Below, piece after piece: positions 28,324 to 39,554 of a stretch of 64,000 nt of DNA. The DNA is from Sulfolobus sp. A20. Lineage in GTDB: Archaea > Thermoproteota > Thermoprotei_A > Sulfolobales > Sulfolobaceae. The stretch covers positions 434,001 through 498,000 of the forward strand of contig NZ_CP017006.1 in NCBI RefSeq assembly GCF_001719125.1, written 5' to 3'. The first letter of the stretch is position 1, and every line of letters starts with the position of its first letter. The notes below the pieces were generated by a model. The model was not told the origin of the DNA. It worked only from the letters and a program-made list of their open reading frames with translations, and made no database searches. The translations under genes and the position numbers were made by a program.

Positions 28324-29787
28324 CAATAAGTACAGTTGGTCTGTATATTCATTCGTTACGTCCTCTTTTAATTCATTAAGATAATATGTGAAATAACGAT
28401 AATAAGTACTACTGGATTCTTTAGGTTTTTCTAGGCATTGGAAGTTTTCAATACATATCGTTGATTTTCTCTTTATCATTTCTTCAATCCCATAACTTTT
28501 GTGAAATAGTTTAACGTTTGCATAATTCTCCTCGATATCTAAAATTCCACCGTAAAATTTTAGCAAATTTCTATATACGTAGATATCTTTATCTCTTAAC
28601 CTATCTATTAAATTCACTAGATAAGTCTTTAAAGGTGGATGAGCATATAGCATACTATTTTTAACTTGCTCTATCATGTCATTAAAGTTATAATATATAT
28701 TATTATTTATAATTTTTGATATAATATTCTTAATTAAATTTATATTACCAATTATCTTACTATCATTTGGATCTATTTTGTCAAACTCGCCATGATAGTG
28801 AGGATTATTCTTACTTCCTATGTCTATACTGGGTATACCATTTCTTATGTATGAGTAACTATCAGTATAAATTTCTGGTACGTCAATTATATTAGTAGTA
28901 TATAATCCGCTAAACAAGTCTTTCAAACCCGGAACAGTTTTTATTATAATCTCATACTCACTTATATTATCTAAATTAATATTAATCAAAATATTATCCA
29001 AATCTTCTGAACCTAGATTGCTGAGAAAAGTTCTTGATCCGTAAGACCAAGAGAAAGTGGAAAAGTAAATAGATCCGGATTCCTCAGCGGTATAGGATAT
29101 TAAATGAGTCTCATAAAGATTTGATCTAAATTCTGGTAAAAGTGAAACAGCTAATAAATCGTCCCTTTCGCCAGCTAGCCAATGATCGTGATGGGAGGTT
29201 ATGTGGACCACGGTATTCTCATTTCTAGCGTTAGTTATTCCCTCAATTACATATCCAGTTGCATAAGGATTTATTTCAGACTCAATAATTATTCTGCACT
29301 TACCTCTTATCTTGTTGAAATCACTACTTTTAACATATATAGCAGGTATTGGTGGAGGTGGGCATGGACCATAGTCTAGCATGTTACCATATTTTATTAC
29401 AAACCTTCTATTTTCATTATCTAGAGAAAAAATTACTGCTTTACAGTTAGCTTTAACTGCGTTAATATAGTATTTATTGACCTCAAAGAGACTAGTTATG
29501 TTTACTTTAAGTATTTTATCATTGCACTCACTAAAATTGTCTGAGACGTTTCCTTCTGTATCCGTAGACAAAGAGTAAGGGAAAGATATCGCATCTATTT
29601 TATTTCCTTCGCATTCTACTATTATCTCTTTTTCTCTCCAGTTTAGAACCCTTACGGGAGTGACTCTTATTTCATCGCTTACAAGTTCTAATATTTTCCT
29701 AATCTTGTTCTTGATCTTCTCCTCTTCTTTAGACCCAGCAATTATTTCTCCTTCATCTGACAAGGATTTAAGACGGCTAAAAATCAC
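28306..29787 (-). CDS. M28-family metallopeptidase (aminopeptidase)
   Basis: A 493-residue protein. The N-terminal half carries a PA-like insert. The peptidase core has SHHDHW (residues 198-203), the DD pair at 209-210, AEESG at 234-238 (catalytic Glu plus ligand), LDNIS near 272 and a final His in PHYHGEFD. These are the expected zinc ligands of a di-zinc M28 aminopeptidase. It has no signal peptide, so it is probably cytoplasmic. The C-terminal 150 residues are helical and lineage-specific. It starts at GTG 29785-29787. It is divergent from the DUF447 gene with only 9 bp between. Confidence 0.82.
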   Translation of the reverse strand: MIFSRLKSLSDEGEIIAGSKEEEKIKNKIRKILELVSDEIRVTPVRVLNWREKEIIVECEGNKIDAISFPYSLSTDTEGNVSDNFSECNDKILKVNITSLFEVNKYYINAVKANCKAVIFSLDNENRRFVIKYGNMLDYGPCPPPPIPAIYVKSSDFNKIRGKCRIIIESEINPYATGYVIEGITNARNENTVVHITSHHDHWLAGERDDLLAVSLLPEFRSNLYETHLISYTAEESGSIYFSTFSWSYGSRTFLSNLGSEDLDNILININLDNISEYEIIIKTVPGLKDLFSGLYTTNIIDVPEIYTDSYSYIRNGIPSIDIGSKNNPHYHGEFDKIDPNDSKIIGNINLIKNIISKIINNNIYYNFNDMIEQVKNSMLYAHPPLKTYLVNLIDRLRDKDIYVYRNLLKFYGGILDIEENYANVKLFHKSYGIEEMIKRKSTICIENFQCLEKPKESSSTYYRYFTYYLNELKEDVTNEYTDQLYLLLKKFL

Positions 29788-29796
29788 ATGTAATAT

Positions 29797-30393
29797 ATGA
29801 AAAAGTTCTTAAAAATGTTCTTTCCTTACGACGGAATTTATGAAGTATTATTAGGAACTAATGGAGTTAAGCCTAACTTGAAACCAATAGGAATCATAAG
29901 AAGTGATGTTAACACTATTACTTTAAAAATATACAAAAACACTTTGACATACTCTAACTTGATCATAAATAATAAATGTTCTATAAATATAGTCACTAAT
30001 CCCGAAGTTTTTCTCTCGTCTCTCATTCAGGATTTAAATTTCACCATAGACGATGAATATGGTCTTCCCGTATTAAGAAGTTATAATGTAATTTACGCTG
30101 AATGTAAAAAGATAGATGATAGTAAAGATCCAGCAGTATTCGAATTATTGCCCTTTGACTTAGAAATTAACTCAATGACCATTTCACCAGCTTACAGTAG
30201 GGGTTATGGCATTTTAATAGATTTCTTAGTGAATTACACTAGAGTGGACATTTATGGAGGAAAGGATCTCGAAAAATTATTGGAAATATTAAGCTATGAA
30301 TATGGTGTAATAAAGAAGACAACACCCCACTTGGCTAAGATGTTAGGCGTTATACAGAACACTATGAGATCAAAAGGTTATAAGTTGGACTAG
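29797..30393 (+). CDS. DUF447 family protein (flavin-reductase-like split barrel)
   Basis: A 198-residue protein of the archaeal DUF447 family: FPYDGIYEVLLGTNGVKPNLKPIGIIR at the start, INIVTNPEVFLSSL near residue 65, FELLPFDLEINSMTISPAYSRGYGILIDFLVNYTR in the middle, and a helical C-terminus. The family has a flavin-binding split-barrel fold, but no reaction is agreed. The start codon lies 9 bp from the start of the divergent peptidase, so the two promoters overlap with the coding regions. It is followed by leuB after 13 bp. Confidence 0.78.
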   Translation: MKKFLKMFFPYDGIYEVLLGTNGVKPNLKPIGIIRSDVNTITLKIYKNTLTYSNLIINNKCSINIVTNPEVFLSSLIQDLNFTIDDEYGLPVLRSYNVIYAECKKIDDSKDPAVFELLPFDLEINSMTISPAYSRGYGILIDFLVNYTRVDIYGGKDLEKLLEILSYEYGVIKKTTPHLAKMLGVIQNTMRSKGYKLD

Positions 30394-30406
30394 TCTTTGT
30401 AAATAT

Positions 30407-31420
30407 ATGGTTTTTAATATAGCTGTGATTCCAGGTGATGGGGTAGGTCCAGAAATTTATGCACTAAGTAAGAAAATATTAAGCAAGTTAATAGAATTGT
30501 ATAAACTGGATATGAATTTAATTGAAGTTGAAGCTGGAGATACGGCTTTGAGTAAATATGGTGAAGCTTTGCCTAAGCAAACCCTAAACGTAATAGATAA
30601 GTCTGACGCTATTTTAAAGGGACCAGTAGGGGAAAGCGCAATGGATGTAGTAGTTAAACTTAGGCAAATGTATGATATGTATGCTAATATAAGACCAGCT
30701 AAATCGTTACCTAACGTTCACTCTAAGTTTCAGAACGTTGATTTGGTTATAGTTAGGGAAAATACTGAGGATCTGTATAAGGGCTTTGAATACGTTCCTG
30801 CTAACGGAGTAGCGATAGCTATGAAGATAATAACTGAGTTTGCTTCAAGAAGAATTATAAACGTAGCTCTAAACTATGCTAATAGTAGGAGAAAAAAAGT
30901 TACTTGTGTTCATAAGGCAAATGTTATGAGGGTAACTGATGGTCTTTTTGCTAGAGTTTGCAGAGAGATACTTAAAGGAAAAGTCGAATTTGAGGAAATG
31001 TATGTTGATGCGGCAGCAGCTAATTTAGTGAGAGATCCAACTAGATTTGATGTCATAGTCACTACTAATGTTTATGGTGATATTCTAAGTGATGAGGCGA
31101 GCCAAATAGCCGGAAGCTTAGGTTTGGCACCCTCTGCAAACATAGGCGATGAAAAGTCTATGTTTGAACCAGTACATGGTGCGGCTTTTGATATAGCTGG
31201 AAGGGGGATAGTTAATCCTACTGCCTTCTTGCTTTCAATTTCAATGATGCTCTATCAACTTTATGAGAAATCTAAAAACGTTGCGTATATGTCTGCTCAT
31301 AAGTCATTAGAGAATGCCATATCTGAAGTTTATAAAAGAGGAATTAAGTTAACTCAAGACGTAGGTGGTAACGCTAAGAGTAGTGAGTTCATAGACGAAA
31401 TATACAAATACATACAATAG
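30407..31420 (+). CDS. leuB: 3-Isopropylmalate dehydrogenase
   Basis: A 337-residue protein of the isocitrate/isopropylmalate dehydrogenase family. It has the loop PGDGVGPEI at the start, substrate arginines in KLRQMYDMYANIRPAKS, the RENTEDLYKG segment, VHKANVMRVTDG, the metal-binding YGDILSDEASQ and EPVHGAAFDIAGRG. It closely resembles the characterised IPMDH of Sulfolobus sp. strain 7 (Sulfurisphaera tokodaii). It oxidatively decarboxylates 3-isopropylmalate in leucine synthesis. Homoisocitrate activity is a possible side role, because Sulfolobus makes lysine by the alpha-aminoadipate route. Confidence 0.88.
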   Translation: MVFNIAVIPGDGVGPEIYALSKKILSKLIELYKLDMNLIEVEAGDTALSKYGEALPKQTLNVIDKSDAILKGPVGESAMDVVVKLRQMYDMYANIRPAKSLPNVHSKFQNVDLVIVRENTEDLYKGFEYVPANGVAIAMKIITEFASRRIINVALNYANSRRKKVTCVHKANVMRVTDGLFARVCREILKGKVEFEEMYVDAAAANLVRDPTRFDVIVTTNVYGDILSDEASQIAGSLGLAPSANIGDEKSMFEPVHGAAFDIAGRGIVNPTAFLLSISMMLYQLYEKSKNVAYMSAHKSLENAISEVYKRGIKLTQDVGGNAKSSEFIDEIYKYIQ

Positions 31421-31785
31421 TGGCTTCTCTTTTTAGTATCAAAAATCTCTAGTTTATAGTAGATAAAAATTATCATAACGAAATTTTATATTTTCTAAAA
31501 GAAGTTTTTATGCCATCTTAAAGTTAAGCTATTCTTTATTAGGAAAATATATTTATGGTAATTTAAATAATCGGGTTTGATATGTATTGAGAGAACTGAT
31601 GATCTTCGTAAGTTTGAAGAACACGTTTTAAAATCATTATTATATAATTAAGTAATCTAAAGACAAAGGGAGGCTTTAGCTTAATTGTGATCTAGAGAAT
31701 GATATTTTAGATGTTTTCTATTCAACGTAAACTTTTATAGTCCTCTACAAATCTAATAATGGTTAGGTGAGTCGAATTATCTCGT
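31421..31785. other. 365-bp intergenic region upstream of ileS
   Basis: AT-rich and without a reading frame. A TATA-like ACTTTTATAGTCC at about 31728-31740 and a GGTGAG at 31765-31770 are the likely ileS promoter and ribosome-binding site. An isolated CTGATGA near 31600 does not have the other boxes of a C/D RNA. No tRNA is visible. The long leader space could hold regulation of ileS, but I see no defined riboswitch. Confidence 0.45.
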
Positions 31786-34700
31786 GTGGTTGAGGCTCTG
31801 ATTGGCAACTATGACCCTAAGAGACTCGAAAGTGAGGTAATAAAATTCTGGGAGGATAATAAGATATATCAGAAGCTTAAGTCCGAGGTCAATAAGAGAA
31901 CAGAAAAATTCTTATTTATTGATGGTCCTCCTTATCCGTCTAGTCCAGTTCCACACATAGGCACTATTTGGAATAAGGTAATTAAGGATTGCATACTGAG
32001 GTACGAGAGATTAATGAACAAGAAGGTTCATGATCAACCTGGATATGATACTCACGGTTTACCAATTGAGGTGGCGATTGAAAGACAATTAGGTATCAAG
32101 AATAAACAAGAGATTATAGATAAAATAGGAGTAGAGAATTTCATTAAAAAGTGTAAAGACTTTGCATTAAACAATGCTAATATGATGACCAAGAATTTTA
32201 AGGATATTGGCGTTTTCATGGATTGGGATAATCCTTACTATACTTTAGACCCCGAATATATTAGTTCTTCCTGGAGTGTAGTTAAGAAAGCTTATGAAAA
32301 AGGGTTATTGGGTAAAGGAACCGCTGTATTGCATTGGTGCCCTAGGTGTGAGACTACATTATCAGATTATGAAGTTTCAGAATATAAAGATATAGAGGAT
32401 CCCTCAATATATGTTAAGTTTAAAATTAAAGGCGAAAACAATAAATACTTGTTAATCTGGACTACCACACCTTGGACTATTCCAGCTAACGTATTCGTCA
32501 TGGTCAATAAGGACTATTATTATGTAGACGTGGAGGTAAATGGAGAGATCCTAGTTATTGCTAAAGATAGGGTAGAGTCAGTGATGAAAGAAGCCGGGAT
32601 AACTAATTATAAGATTTTGAGAGTTTATAAGGGAGACGACTTATTAGGCGTTAGGTACGAGCATCCACTTAAGGACTTGATTCCTGCTCAAAGTAATCTT
32701 GAACATTATGTAGTTGATGCTGGTAGTGTAGTGACTTTAAGTGAAGGTACAGGTTTAGTTCATGGTGCTCCTGGTCATGGTGAGGAGGACTTCGAAATAG
32801 GAACAAGGAACGGATTCCCTGTCGTTATGTTTGTAAATGATAAAGGCGAATTTAAGGAAGAAGGAGGGAAATATAAAGGTCTAAACGTCAGAGAAGCAGC
32901 TGAAGTAATAATAAAAGATCTAAGAGAGCATAAAGCGTTATTATATGCAGGTAAAATAGTTCACAGATACCCAGTCTGTTGGAGATGTAAAACTCCATTA
33001 ATTCTTCGTGCAGTTGATCAATGGTTCATCAGAGTATCGAAAATTAAAAATAAGATGTTGGAAGAGATTGATAAGGTCAATTGGATACCAGAGTGGGGAA
33101 AGATTAGAATAGGTAATATGATAAGAGAATTAAGAGACTGGGTAATAAGCAGGCAAAGATTTTGGGGGACTCCTTTACCTATATGGGTTTGTGAAAATTG
33201 TAGTAATGTTATAGTAGTCGGTAGTAAAGAGGAGCTAGAAAAGATTAGTGTTGATCCAGTTCCTAATGATTTACACAAGCCCTATATAGATAATATTAGG
33301 GTGAAATGTAACAAATGTGGCAGTATGGCTAGGAGAGTTCCAGACGTTGCAGATGTGTGGTTTGATAGTGGCGTTGCATTCTTCGCTAGTTTAGGGAAAG
33401 ACTGGGATAAAAAATGGAAGCAAATAGGTCCAGTTGATCTAGTGCTAGAAGGACATGATCAATTAAGGGGATGGTTCTTCAGTCTGCTAAGGACTGGAAT
33501 GATATTACTTGATAAAGCTCCGTATTTGTCAGTATTAGTTCATGGATTCATGTTAGATGAGCAAGGCAGAGAGATGCATAAAAGCTTAGGTAACTATGTT
33601 GAGCCCTCTGTTGTTATAGAAAGATATGGCAGAGATATTTTGAGATTATGGTTATTAAGGAATACGACATGGGAGGATGCTAAATTCTCTTGGAGGTCAT
33701 TGGATTTAGTCAAACGTGATCTGCAAGTGATTTGGAATACTTTTGTTTTCGCTTCGACATATATGAATCTAGATAATTTTGATCCATCTAAATATAATTT
33801 GTCTTATATCATAAAATATGCTAAGATTGAGGACCTATGGTTACTATCACGATTCAACTCCATGTTAAAAATTGTTATAGAGGCAATGAAAGATTATAAA
33901 GTTCATGAATTAGCAAATACATTAGTTAACTTCCTAATAGAGGACGTTAGTAGGTTTTATATAAGGCTAATCAGAAAAAGAGCTTGGGTAGAGGGCAACA
34001 CTGAAGATAAAGTGTCTCTATACTACGTTTTATACTATGTTCTTAAGAATTGGCTCATATTAGCCTCTACAGTAATTCCATTTACAGCTGAGAAAATATA
34101 TCAATCTTTTTGCGTTGATGATAAGAAAGAATCCGTTTCCATGGAAACCATAGGGAAGTATGACGAGTCATTAGTTAATTTAGAACTAGAACAAGCGTTT
34201 AAATTATTAAGAGAGATTAGCGAAGCTTCTTTAAATGCTAGAGCAAAGGCTGGAATTAAGTTAAGGTGGCCTCTATCTAAGGTTTACGTATTTCTGAATG
34301 AGCCTAAGGATATAAGTTATTTAGGAAAAACCAAAGAAGTGTTGTTAAATCTACTAAATGCTAAGGATATTGAGATAGGAGACATTAAAGGATTCAAGAA
34401 TTTCAGTAAATATAAAGTTGAACCGAATAAATCTATCATAGGTAAAGAGTATAAGAGTTTGGCACCTAAGATTATAAAGTATATTGAAGAAAATGGTAAT
34501 GTTATCGCGAGAGACATACTTGATAATAATTCACATAAGACTATGATAGAAGGAAGAGAGATAGTATTAAACTCTTCGCATTTAATTATATCTGAGGAGA
34601 CGATAGAAGGTTACGTTTCAGCTAAATTTGATAAGGGCGTTATAGTTATAAGTAAACAAATTTCTCAAAGGGAAGAAGAGGAGGGTATAGTAAGGGATAT

Positions 34701-34950
34701 TATCAGAAGAATACAGTTCATGAGAAAGAAGTTAGGATTAAATGTAGTGGATTACATACTAGTCTCAATTAAGGTTCCGGAGGAAAGAGGAGATATTATT
34801 GAGCGATGGTCAGATTTTATTAAGAGTGAGACTAGGGCTCTGTCTATTTCAACCAATGAAGCGAAGGGTGATTTACTGCTTGATTGGGACATTGAAGGAG
34901 AAACATATACTATCGGTATAAGCAAGGTAAATAATGATGAAAAGAAGTAA
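31786..34950 (+). CDS. ileS: Isoleucyl-tRNA synthetase
   Basis: A 1054-residue class I synthetase starting at GTG 31786. The HIGH site is PVPHIGTIW (HIGT at 57-60). The editing domain spans roughly residues 190-400. DQLRGWFFS and the KMSKS-like [13 protein letters not shown] near residue 600 follow, then the anticodon-binding helices and a long C-terminal part. CxxC pairs (CPRC, CENC...CNKC near 185 and 465-515) suggest zinc sites. It charges tRNA-Ile and edits valine. The length is normal for archaeal IleRS. Confidence 0.96.
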   Translation: MVEALIGNYDPKRLESEVIKFWEDNKIYQKLKSEVNKRTEKFLFIDGPPYPSSPVPHIGTIWNKVIKDCILRYERLMNKKVHDQPGYDTHGLPIEVAIERQLGIKNKQEIIDKIGVENFIKKCKDFALNNANMMTKNFKDIGVFMDWDNPYYTLDPEYISSSWSVVKKAYEKGLLGKGTAVLHWCPRCETTLSDYEVSEYKDIEDPSIYVKFKIKGENNKYLLIWTTTPWTIPANVFVMVNKDYYYVDVEVNGEILVIAKDRVESVMKEAGITNYKILRVYKGDDLLGVRYEHPLKDLIPAQSNLEHYVVDAGSVVTLSEGTGLVHGAPGHGEEDFEIGTRNGFPVVMFVNDKGEFKEEGGKYKGLNVREAAEVIIKDLREHKALLYAGKIVHRYPVCWRCKTPLILRAVDQWFIRVSKIKNKMLEEIDKVNWIPEWGKIRIGNMIRELRDWVISRQRFWGTPLPIWVCENCSNVIVVGSKEELEKISVDPVPNDLHKPYIDNIRVKCNKCGSMARRVPDVADVWFDSGVAFFASLGKDWDKKWKQIGPVDLVLEGHDQLRGWFFSLLRTGMILLDKAPYLSVLVHGFMLDEQGREMHKSLGNYVEPSVVIERYGRDILRLWLLRNTTWEDAKFSWRSLDLVKRDLQVIWNTFVFASTYMNLDNFDPSKYNLSYIIKYAKIEDLWLLSRFNSMLKIVIEAMKDYKVHELANTLVNFLIEDVSRFYIRLIRKRAWVEGNTEDKVSLYYVLYYVLKNWLILASTVIPFTAEKIYQSFCVDDKKESVSMETIGKYDESLVNLELEQAFKLLREISEASLNARAKAGIKLRWPLSKVYVFLNEPKDISYLGKTKEVLLNLLNAKDIEIGDIKGFKNFSKYKVEPNKSIIGKEYKSLAPKIIKYIEENGNVIARDILDNNSHKTMIEGREIVLNSSHLIISEETIEGYVSAKFDKGVIVISKQISQREEEEGIVRDIIRRIQFMRKKLGLNVVDYILVSIKVPEERGDIIERWSDFIKSETRALSISTNEAKGDLLLDWDIEGETYTIGISKVNNDEKK

Positions 34951-34985
34951 AGTTTTCATTTTTCTCCTTAGCATCTAATAATGGT

Positions 34986-35732
34986 ATGTATCTTTTTCCG
35001 AGAGCTAAACCATTAAATGTAATCCTATTTTTGTCATTATTTGATATAGAAAATTCAATGTTAGAAATCACATCAAAACTATCCTTTATTCTCAGAGTAA
35101 CATGCACGTTTAGAGTTAATGAAATATTCTGGGTAAAGGATTCTAGACATAATGAGAAAATGATGGAGATAGTAGACGATGTCTCCAAATATTTATTGGC
35201 TCCGCCTTATCTTAAAAAATACATCCCATTCAAATCTACTCTAAGGAAAGTTGGTCTTCTAAGCCCTTTGAACGTTCCCTCACATAATGTTAAGAAAACG
35301 TTAGTCGAAGGAGAATTAAGGTTAGGAAGAAAAGGTGATTTTGGATTTAATAGAAAGATAAAAACTAAATCCAAGGTAATTCTTGTCTTAGATTCAATAA
35401 AATTTAATTTTATTCCATATATTAATATATACTATGATGGTATAAGGATGAAATTTATTGAATTCGATGACATATTTAAATTTGATAATATAATAGTAGC
35501 CAGTAGAAGTGGGAAAAATCCCTTAGAAAGTATGCATGAAATTAAAGAGCTTTATAATAATAGAGGTTTGACTCTATTAATAGGCCCTCCTCATGGAAGA
35601 GTTCTTAATAAGCTAGGTGAGAAATATATAAATAGTTCGTACAATTTTGCAATTAATCAAGGCGTTATGGACATAAGGACGGAAGAAGCATTAGCGTACT
35701 CCTTATCTATACTAAATCTGATGTTAAGTTAG
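34986..35732 (+). CDS. SPOUT-class RNA methyltransferase (COG2106)
   Basis: A 248-residue protein. The N-terminal part contains a PUA/OB-like insert (VSKYLLAPPYLKKYIPFKSTLRKVGLLSPLNVPSH near residue 70-105). The C-terminal SPOUT knot reads LTLLIGPPHGRVLNKLGEKY and NFAINQGVMDIRTEEALAYSLSILN. COG2106 proteins lie next to L3 in most archaea and are predicted rRNA methyltransferases, related to yeast/human uridine-N3 methylases (SPOUT1). Only 35 bp separate it from ileS and about 50 bp from L3. The exact start is uncertain because no Shine-Dalgarno is evident. Confidence 0.85.
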   Translation: MYLFPRAKPLNVILFLSLFDIENSMLEITSKLSFILRVTCTFRVNEIFWVKDSRHNEKMMEIVDDVSKYLLAPPYLKKYIPFKSTLRKVGLLSPLNVPSHNVKKTLVEGELRLGRKGDFGFNRKIKTKSKVILVLDSIKFNFIPYINIYYDGIRMKFIEFDDIFKFDNIIVASRSGKNPLESMHEIKELYNNRGLTLLIGPPHGRVLNKLGEKYINSSYNFAINQGVMDIRTEEALAYSLSILNLMLS

Positions 35733-35742
35733 CTTTATAATT

Positions 35743-35750
35743 CTTAAATA
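35743..35750 (+). promoter_or_regulatory. TATA box of the L3 ribosomal superoperon
   Basis: CTTAAATA at 35743-35750 lies about 32-39 bp before the L3 ATG at 35782. It predicts a very short leader for the superoperon. It lies beyond the stop of the SPOUT gene. Confidence 0.5.
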
Positions 35751-35781
35751 ATAGGAGAAATAGCATTAGCGGGGAAGATTA

Positions 35782-36834
35782 ATGGGTCATCGTAAGTTAT
35801 CGTCACCAAGAAGAGGTTCGGCTGGTCTCAGACCTAGGAAGAGAGCATCTGAGTTGCTTCCTACACCTAGGAATTGGCCTCAAGTTAACTTTAATGAACC
35901 TAAACTATTAGGCTTTATAGGATATAAAGTTGGAATGACTCATATTTACTTTATTGATGATTGGCCTAACTCTCCTACAAACGGAAAAGAAATTTATATG
36001 CCAGTTACCGTTGTGGAGACACCACCAATTATTCCCTTATCCATTAGAGCTTATGTCATGGATCCTAAAGGAGAGCCTAGTGTACTAACTGAGTATTGGG
36101 CTTCTATTCCCTCTCAACCAGAGGTATTTAGGAGAATTAAATCTTTCTCTATTTTACAAAAAGATGAGGAGAGTAAGAAAAAATTCCAAGAGAATATGAA
36201 TAAAAGATTTGAGTTAATAAAATCCAATCTTGAAAGGATTTTATACTTTAGAGTTTTGGTAGCAACACAGCCTAGAAAAATTCCGTCGTTAGGAAAGAAA
36301 GCTCCGGATCTAGTAGAAATACAGATTGGAGGAGGGGATAAGGCTAAACAACTGGAGTATTCTTTAAGTATATTAGGTAAGGAAATAAATGTAAAAGATG
36401 TATTTAAGGAGGGTCAATTAGTTGATATAATTGGAGTTACTAAGGGTAAAGGGTTTGCCGGTGTCATAAAGAGATATAATGTTATAGAATTGCCAAGGTG
36501 GCATAAGCATAGAAAGGGAAGTAGAAAAATTGGTACCAGAGGACCTTCATTGGGCACACCTAGTTATACCCCGCAACCTGGTCAATTAGGATTCCATAGG
36601 AGAACTGAATACAATAAGAGAATTTTGAAGATTTCTGATGATCCAAAAGAGATAAACCCGTTGGGAGGATTTGTTAGATATGGGATAGTAAGAAATACGT
36701 TTTTAGTAATACAAGGTTCAGTATTGGGAAGTAAGAAGAGGCCAATATTCTTAAGGTACCCAGTTAGGCCTTCGTATGTTTTTGAAGGGGTGCCTAAGAT
36801 AACTTACGTGAATTTAAACAGTCAACAAGGGTGA
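35782..36834 (+). CDS. rpl3: 50S ribosomal protein L3
   Basis: A 350-residue protein: MGHRKLSSPRRGSAGLRPRKRASELLP at the start, LGFIGYKVGMTHI near residue 45, and the peptidyl-transferase-proximal W-finger region ELPRWHKHRKGSRKIGTRGPSLGTPSYTPQPGQLGFHRRTE near 235-275. It is one of the first proteins to bind 23S rRNA. It opens the L3-L4-L23-L2-S19-L22-S3-L29 segment, with a TATA box just upstream. Confidence 0.96.
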   Translation: MGHRKLSSPRRGSAGLRPRKRASELLPTPRNWPQVNFNEPKLLGFIGYKVGMTHIYFIDDWPNSPTNGKEIYMPVTVVETPPIIPLSIRAYVMDPKGEPSVLTEYWASIPSQPEVFRRIKSFSILQKDEESKKKFQENMNKRFELIKSNLERILYFRVLVATQPRKIPSLGKKAPDLVEIQIGGGDKAKQLEYSLSILGKEINVKDVFKEGQLVDIIGVTKGKGFAGVIKRYNVIELPRWHKHRKGSRKIGTRGPSLGTPSYTPQPGQLGFHRRTEYNKRILKISDDPKEINPLGGFVRYGIVRNTFLVIQGSVLGSKKRPIFLRYPVRPSYVFEGVPKITYVNLNSQQG

Positions 36835-36839
36835 TGTAG

Positions 36840-37643
36840 ATGTACGTGGAACTAGTTCAAAAGAATTCAGCTGTTTTAGATCTAGAAGGAAAAAAAGTAA
36901 AAGATATAGAATTACCATTGATTTTTTCATATCCCGTCAGAAGCGACTTGATAAGACGCGCATACTTATCCTCATTTACGAAATCTTTGCAACCAAAGGG
37001 AAGAGATCCAATGGCTGGAAAGAGGACTACTGCTGAAAGTTTTGGTATAAATTTAGGATTAGCTAGAGTTCCTAGAGTTAAAAACTCTGGAGAAGCCGCG
37101 TTGGCACCAAATACGGTTGGTGGTAGATTAACCTTCCCACCTTCTCCGTTTGAGAAGATTACTGAGGAGATTAATAAAAAGGAAATGAAACTAGCCATAG
37201 TGAGTGCAATAAGTGCCACATCAGAACCTTTATTTGTGAGGAAAAGAGGTCACATATTTAATGAATCATTAATGCTGCCTATAATAGTAGTTGATGATAT
37301 AGTTAATATGAAATCTACAAGCGAAGTTGAAGAGCTATTTAATAAGATAGGAATTTTAGGAGATATACAGAGAGTGAAGGAGAGAATAAAAATAAGATCA
37401 GGGAAAGGAAAAATGAGAGGCAGAAAATACAAGAAACCAATTGGTCCATTAATTGTGATTCATGCTTATAAGGCTCCTATCATTAAGGCCGCTAGAAATT
37501 TAGCTGGGGTTGATGTTGCAAATGCTAAAAATTTAAGCGTTATCCACTTAGCTCCGGGTGCTCATCCAGGTAGGCTTACAATTTATACTGAGTCTAGTTT
37601 ACAGATTCTCCAGAATAGATTAGGTGGAAGATTGGTGATTTAA
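36840..37643 (+). CDS. rpl4: 50S ribosomal protein L4
   Basis: A 267-residue protein with the L4/L1e tentacle sequence [34 protein letters not shown] near residues 52-85 and the basic [16 protein letters not shown] near 185-200. It lines the peptide exit tunnel. It starts 5 bp after L3. L23 starts with the base right after its stop codon. Confidence 0.95.
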   Translation: MYVELVQKNSAVLDLEGKKVKDIELPLIFSYPVRSDLIRRAYLSSFTKSLQPKGRDPMAGKRTTAESFGINLGLARVPRVKNSGEAALAPNTVGGRLTFPPSPFEKITEEINKKEMKLAIVSAISATSEPLFVRKRGHIFNESLMLPIIVVDDIVNMKSTSEVEELFNKIGILGDIQRVKERIKIRSGKGKMRGRKYKKPIGPLIVIHAYKAPIIKAARNLAGVDVANAKNLSVIHLAPGAHPGRLTIYTESSLQILQNRLGGRLVI

Positions 37644-37889
37644 ATGATTAAGATGGCTCTTTCAACTGAGAAGGCATTAAAATTAATAGAGTCATATAAT
37701 ACGCTAGTATTTATTGTAGATAGAAATGATACTAAAAGAGATGTGAAGAAATATGTGGAGAAGATGTTTAGTGTCAAGGTGGTAAAGGTGAATGTAGTAA
37801 CAACACCTCAAGGTGAGAAAAAGGCATACGTAAGGTTATCTTCTGAGTATAAGGCGAGTGATATAGCACATAGGTTAGGGATATTGTGA
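37644..37889 (+). CDS. rpl23: 50S ribosomal protein L23
   Basis: An 81-residue protein: [59 protein letters not shown]. It sits at the tunnel exit and docks SRP. Two starts are possible, ATG 37644 and ATG 37653; a GGTGAT at 37634-37639 is better spaced for the first. It immediately abuts the L4 stop codon. Confidence 0.94.
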   Translation: MIKMALSTEKALKLIESYNTLVFIVDRNDTKRDVKKYVEKMFSVKVVKVNVVTTPQGEKKAYVRLSSEYKASDIAHRLGIL

Positions 37890-37899
37890 GGTGGTATGA

Positions 37900-38616
37900 A
37901 TGGGTAAAAGACTATTACAACAAAGAGCAGGTAAAAATTCACCAAACTTTAGGAGCCCTAGTTGGTTAAGATTAGGTAAGGTCAGGTATCCGAATATAAC
38001 GGGGCACTTTGTTGGAAAGATAATCGATATTCTTCATAACCCAGGTATGAATGAGCCAATAGCCTTAATAAAATTGGAAAATGGAATAAAATTCTATGCT
38101 CCAGCTGTTCAAGGCTATGTAATTGGGCAAAAAATAGAGTTCGGTAAAGGTTCTCAAGTAGTTACTGGAAATATTATTGAGATAGGGGATGCTAATGAAG
38201 GTACAATTGTATGTAACATAGAAGAGAACTTTGGTGATGGTGGAAAATATGCTAGAAGTGCTGGATCTTATGGAGTTGTGATTGGAAAAAGTGGAGATAA
38301 GGTTCTGGTAAGATTACCGTCTGGAAAAATAAAAGCGGTCTCTAATAAGGCAAGGGCTATGGTTGGAGTAATTGCTGGTGGAGGAATTACAGAAAAACCA
38401 TTACTTAAGGCTGGGGCTAATTACCATAAATACAAGGTTAAAGCTAAAAAGTGGCCGATTGTTAGAGGAGTAGCTATGAATGCTGTAGATCACCCTCATG
38501 GTGGTGGTTTGCATCAGAGTGTGAGTAGGTCATCTACTGTATCAAGAAATGCGCCACCTGGAAGAAAAGTCGGACATATAGCTGCAAGGAGAACAGGGAG
38601 GAAGGAAGGAAAGTGA
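37900..38616 (+). CDS. rpl2: 50S ribosomal protein L2
   Basis: A 238-residue protein starting [32 protein letters not shown]. It has the conserved C-terminal [43 protein letters not shown], with the histidine region implicated in peptidyl transfer. It is required for subunit association and tRNA binding. It begins 10 bp after L23 behind a GAGGTGGT ribosome-binding site. Confidence 0.96.
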   Translation: MGKRLLQQRAGKNSPNFRSPSWLRLGKVRYPNITGHFVGKIIDILHNPGMNEPIALIKLENGIKFYAPAVQGYVIGQKIEFGKGSQVVTGNIIEIGDANEGTIVCNIEENFGDGGKYARSAGSYGVVIGKSGDKVLVRLPSGKIKAVSNKARAMVGVIAGGGITEKPLLKAGANYHKYKVKAKKWPIVRGVAMNAVDHPHGGGLHQSVSRSSTVSRNAPPGRKVGHIAARRTGRKEGK

Positions 38617-38651
38617 GTTTTTATAAGTTAGTTATGAATAGGTGATAAAAG

Positions 38652-39074
38652 ATGTCAGTAGAATTACCACCTGAATGGAAAAACTATAGATATAGGGGAA
38701 AAAGTATAAACGAGCTAGTTACTATGCCAATGGATGAGTTTATAAAGTTATTACCAGCTAGGCAGAGAAGGTCTTTGAAGAGAGGTTTTACTGACGCTCA
38801 GAGGCGTTTATTAGAAAAAATAAGAAGACATAGGAGGGAAGGAAAGGTTAACAAGACTATAAAGACTCATGTGAGAGATTTAGTGATATTACCGGAGTTT
38901 ATAGGACTTAAGTTAGCTGTATATAATGGCAAGGAGTTTGTAGAGTTTACTGTAACTCCAGAGATGATAGGACATTACCTAGGTGAATATTCGATAACTA
39001 CGAAGAAGGTTGAGCATGGCGAACCAGGTTTAAAGGCTACAAGATCAAGCTTATTCCTAGCCATGAAGGGTTGA
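38652..39074 (+). CDS. rps19: 30S ribosomal protein S19
   Basis: A 140-residue archaeal-length S19: an N-terminal extension ([33 protein letters not shown]) is followed by the core [54 protein letters not shown]. It is located in the small-subunit head. It is preceded by TAGGTGATAAAAG. The 35-bp gap before it is the largest in this part of the operon. Confidence 0.95.
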   Translation: MSVELPPEWKNYRYRGKSINELVTMPMDEFIKLLPARQRRSLKRGFTDAQRRLLEKIRRHRREGKVNKTIKTHVRDLVILPEFIGLKLAVYNGKEFVEFTVTPEMIGHYLGEYSITTKKVEHGEPGLKATRSSLFLAMKG

Positions 39075-39079
39075 TTAAG

Positions 39080-39553
39080 ATGGGTAACTGGGTTTATCCT
39101 CAATTAAATGTGGATGAGTTAAAGATATCTAAAGCCGTTCTACGAGATGTTCAAGTATCTATAAAGGATTTATACAATGTTTGTAGGGTTATTAGGGGGA
39201 TGAATCTAAATGAAGCTAAAGATTTTTTAAACAGAGTGTTAGAAGAGAAAGAAGCTGTTCCCTATTGGAGATATAATACGGGTGCTTCACATAAGTCAAA
39301 ATTATCACGCAAATGGAAAATAAAAGCTGGTAGGTACCCAAAGAAGGCAATAAAATATGTCTTAAAGTTATTAGAGAATGCTGAGGCTAATGCTTCTAAC
39401 AAGGGATTAGATAGCAGTAAATTAATAATTAGACATTTAGCTGCCCATAAGGGAGTTACTTTAAAGAGATATATGCCTAGGGCATTTGGAAGGGCTACTC
39501 CTAAATACAAGAGAACCTCAAATATTGAAGTTATATTAGAGGAGGTGGAGTAG
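39080..39553 (+). CDS. rpl22: 50S ribosomal protein L22
   Basis: From ATG 39080 the protein has 157 residues and begins [15 protein letters not shown], the usual L22 start in this group; a TTG at 39071 overlapping the S19 stop is the alternative. The conserved tail [36 protein letters not shown] reaches into the exit tunnel. The spacing to S3 is 1 bp. Confidence 0.94.
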   Translation: MGNWVYPQLNVDELKISKAVLRDVQVSIKDLYNVCRVIRGMNLNEAKDFLNRVLEEKEAVPYWRYNTGASHKSKLSRKWKIKAGRYPKKAIKYVLKLLENAEANASNKGLDSSKLIIRHLAAHKGVTLKRYMPRAFGRATPKYKRTSNIEVILEEVE

Positions 39554-39554
39554 A

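Noticed and set aside
31596-31625. CTGATGATC considered as a C/D box RNA
   Set aside because: D' and C' would overlap, no convincing box C or D lies at the proper distance, and no closing stem was found.
34910-35188. Minus-strand frame between ileS and the SPOUT gene
   Set aside because: It is antisense to both genes and has no family features.
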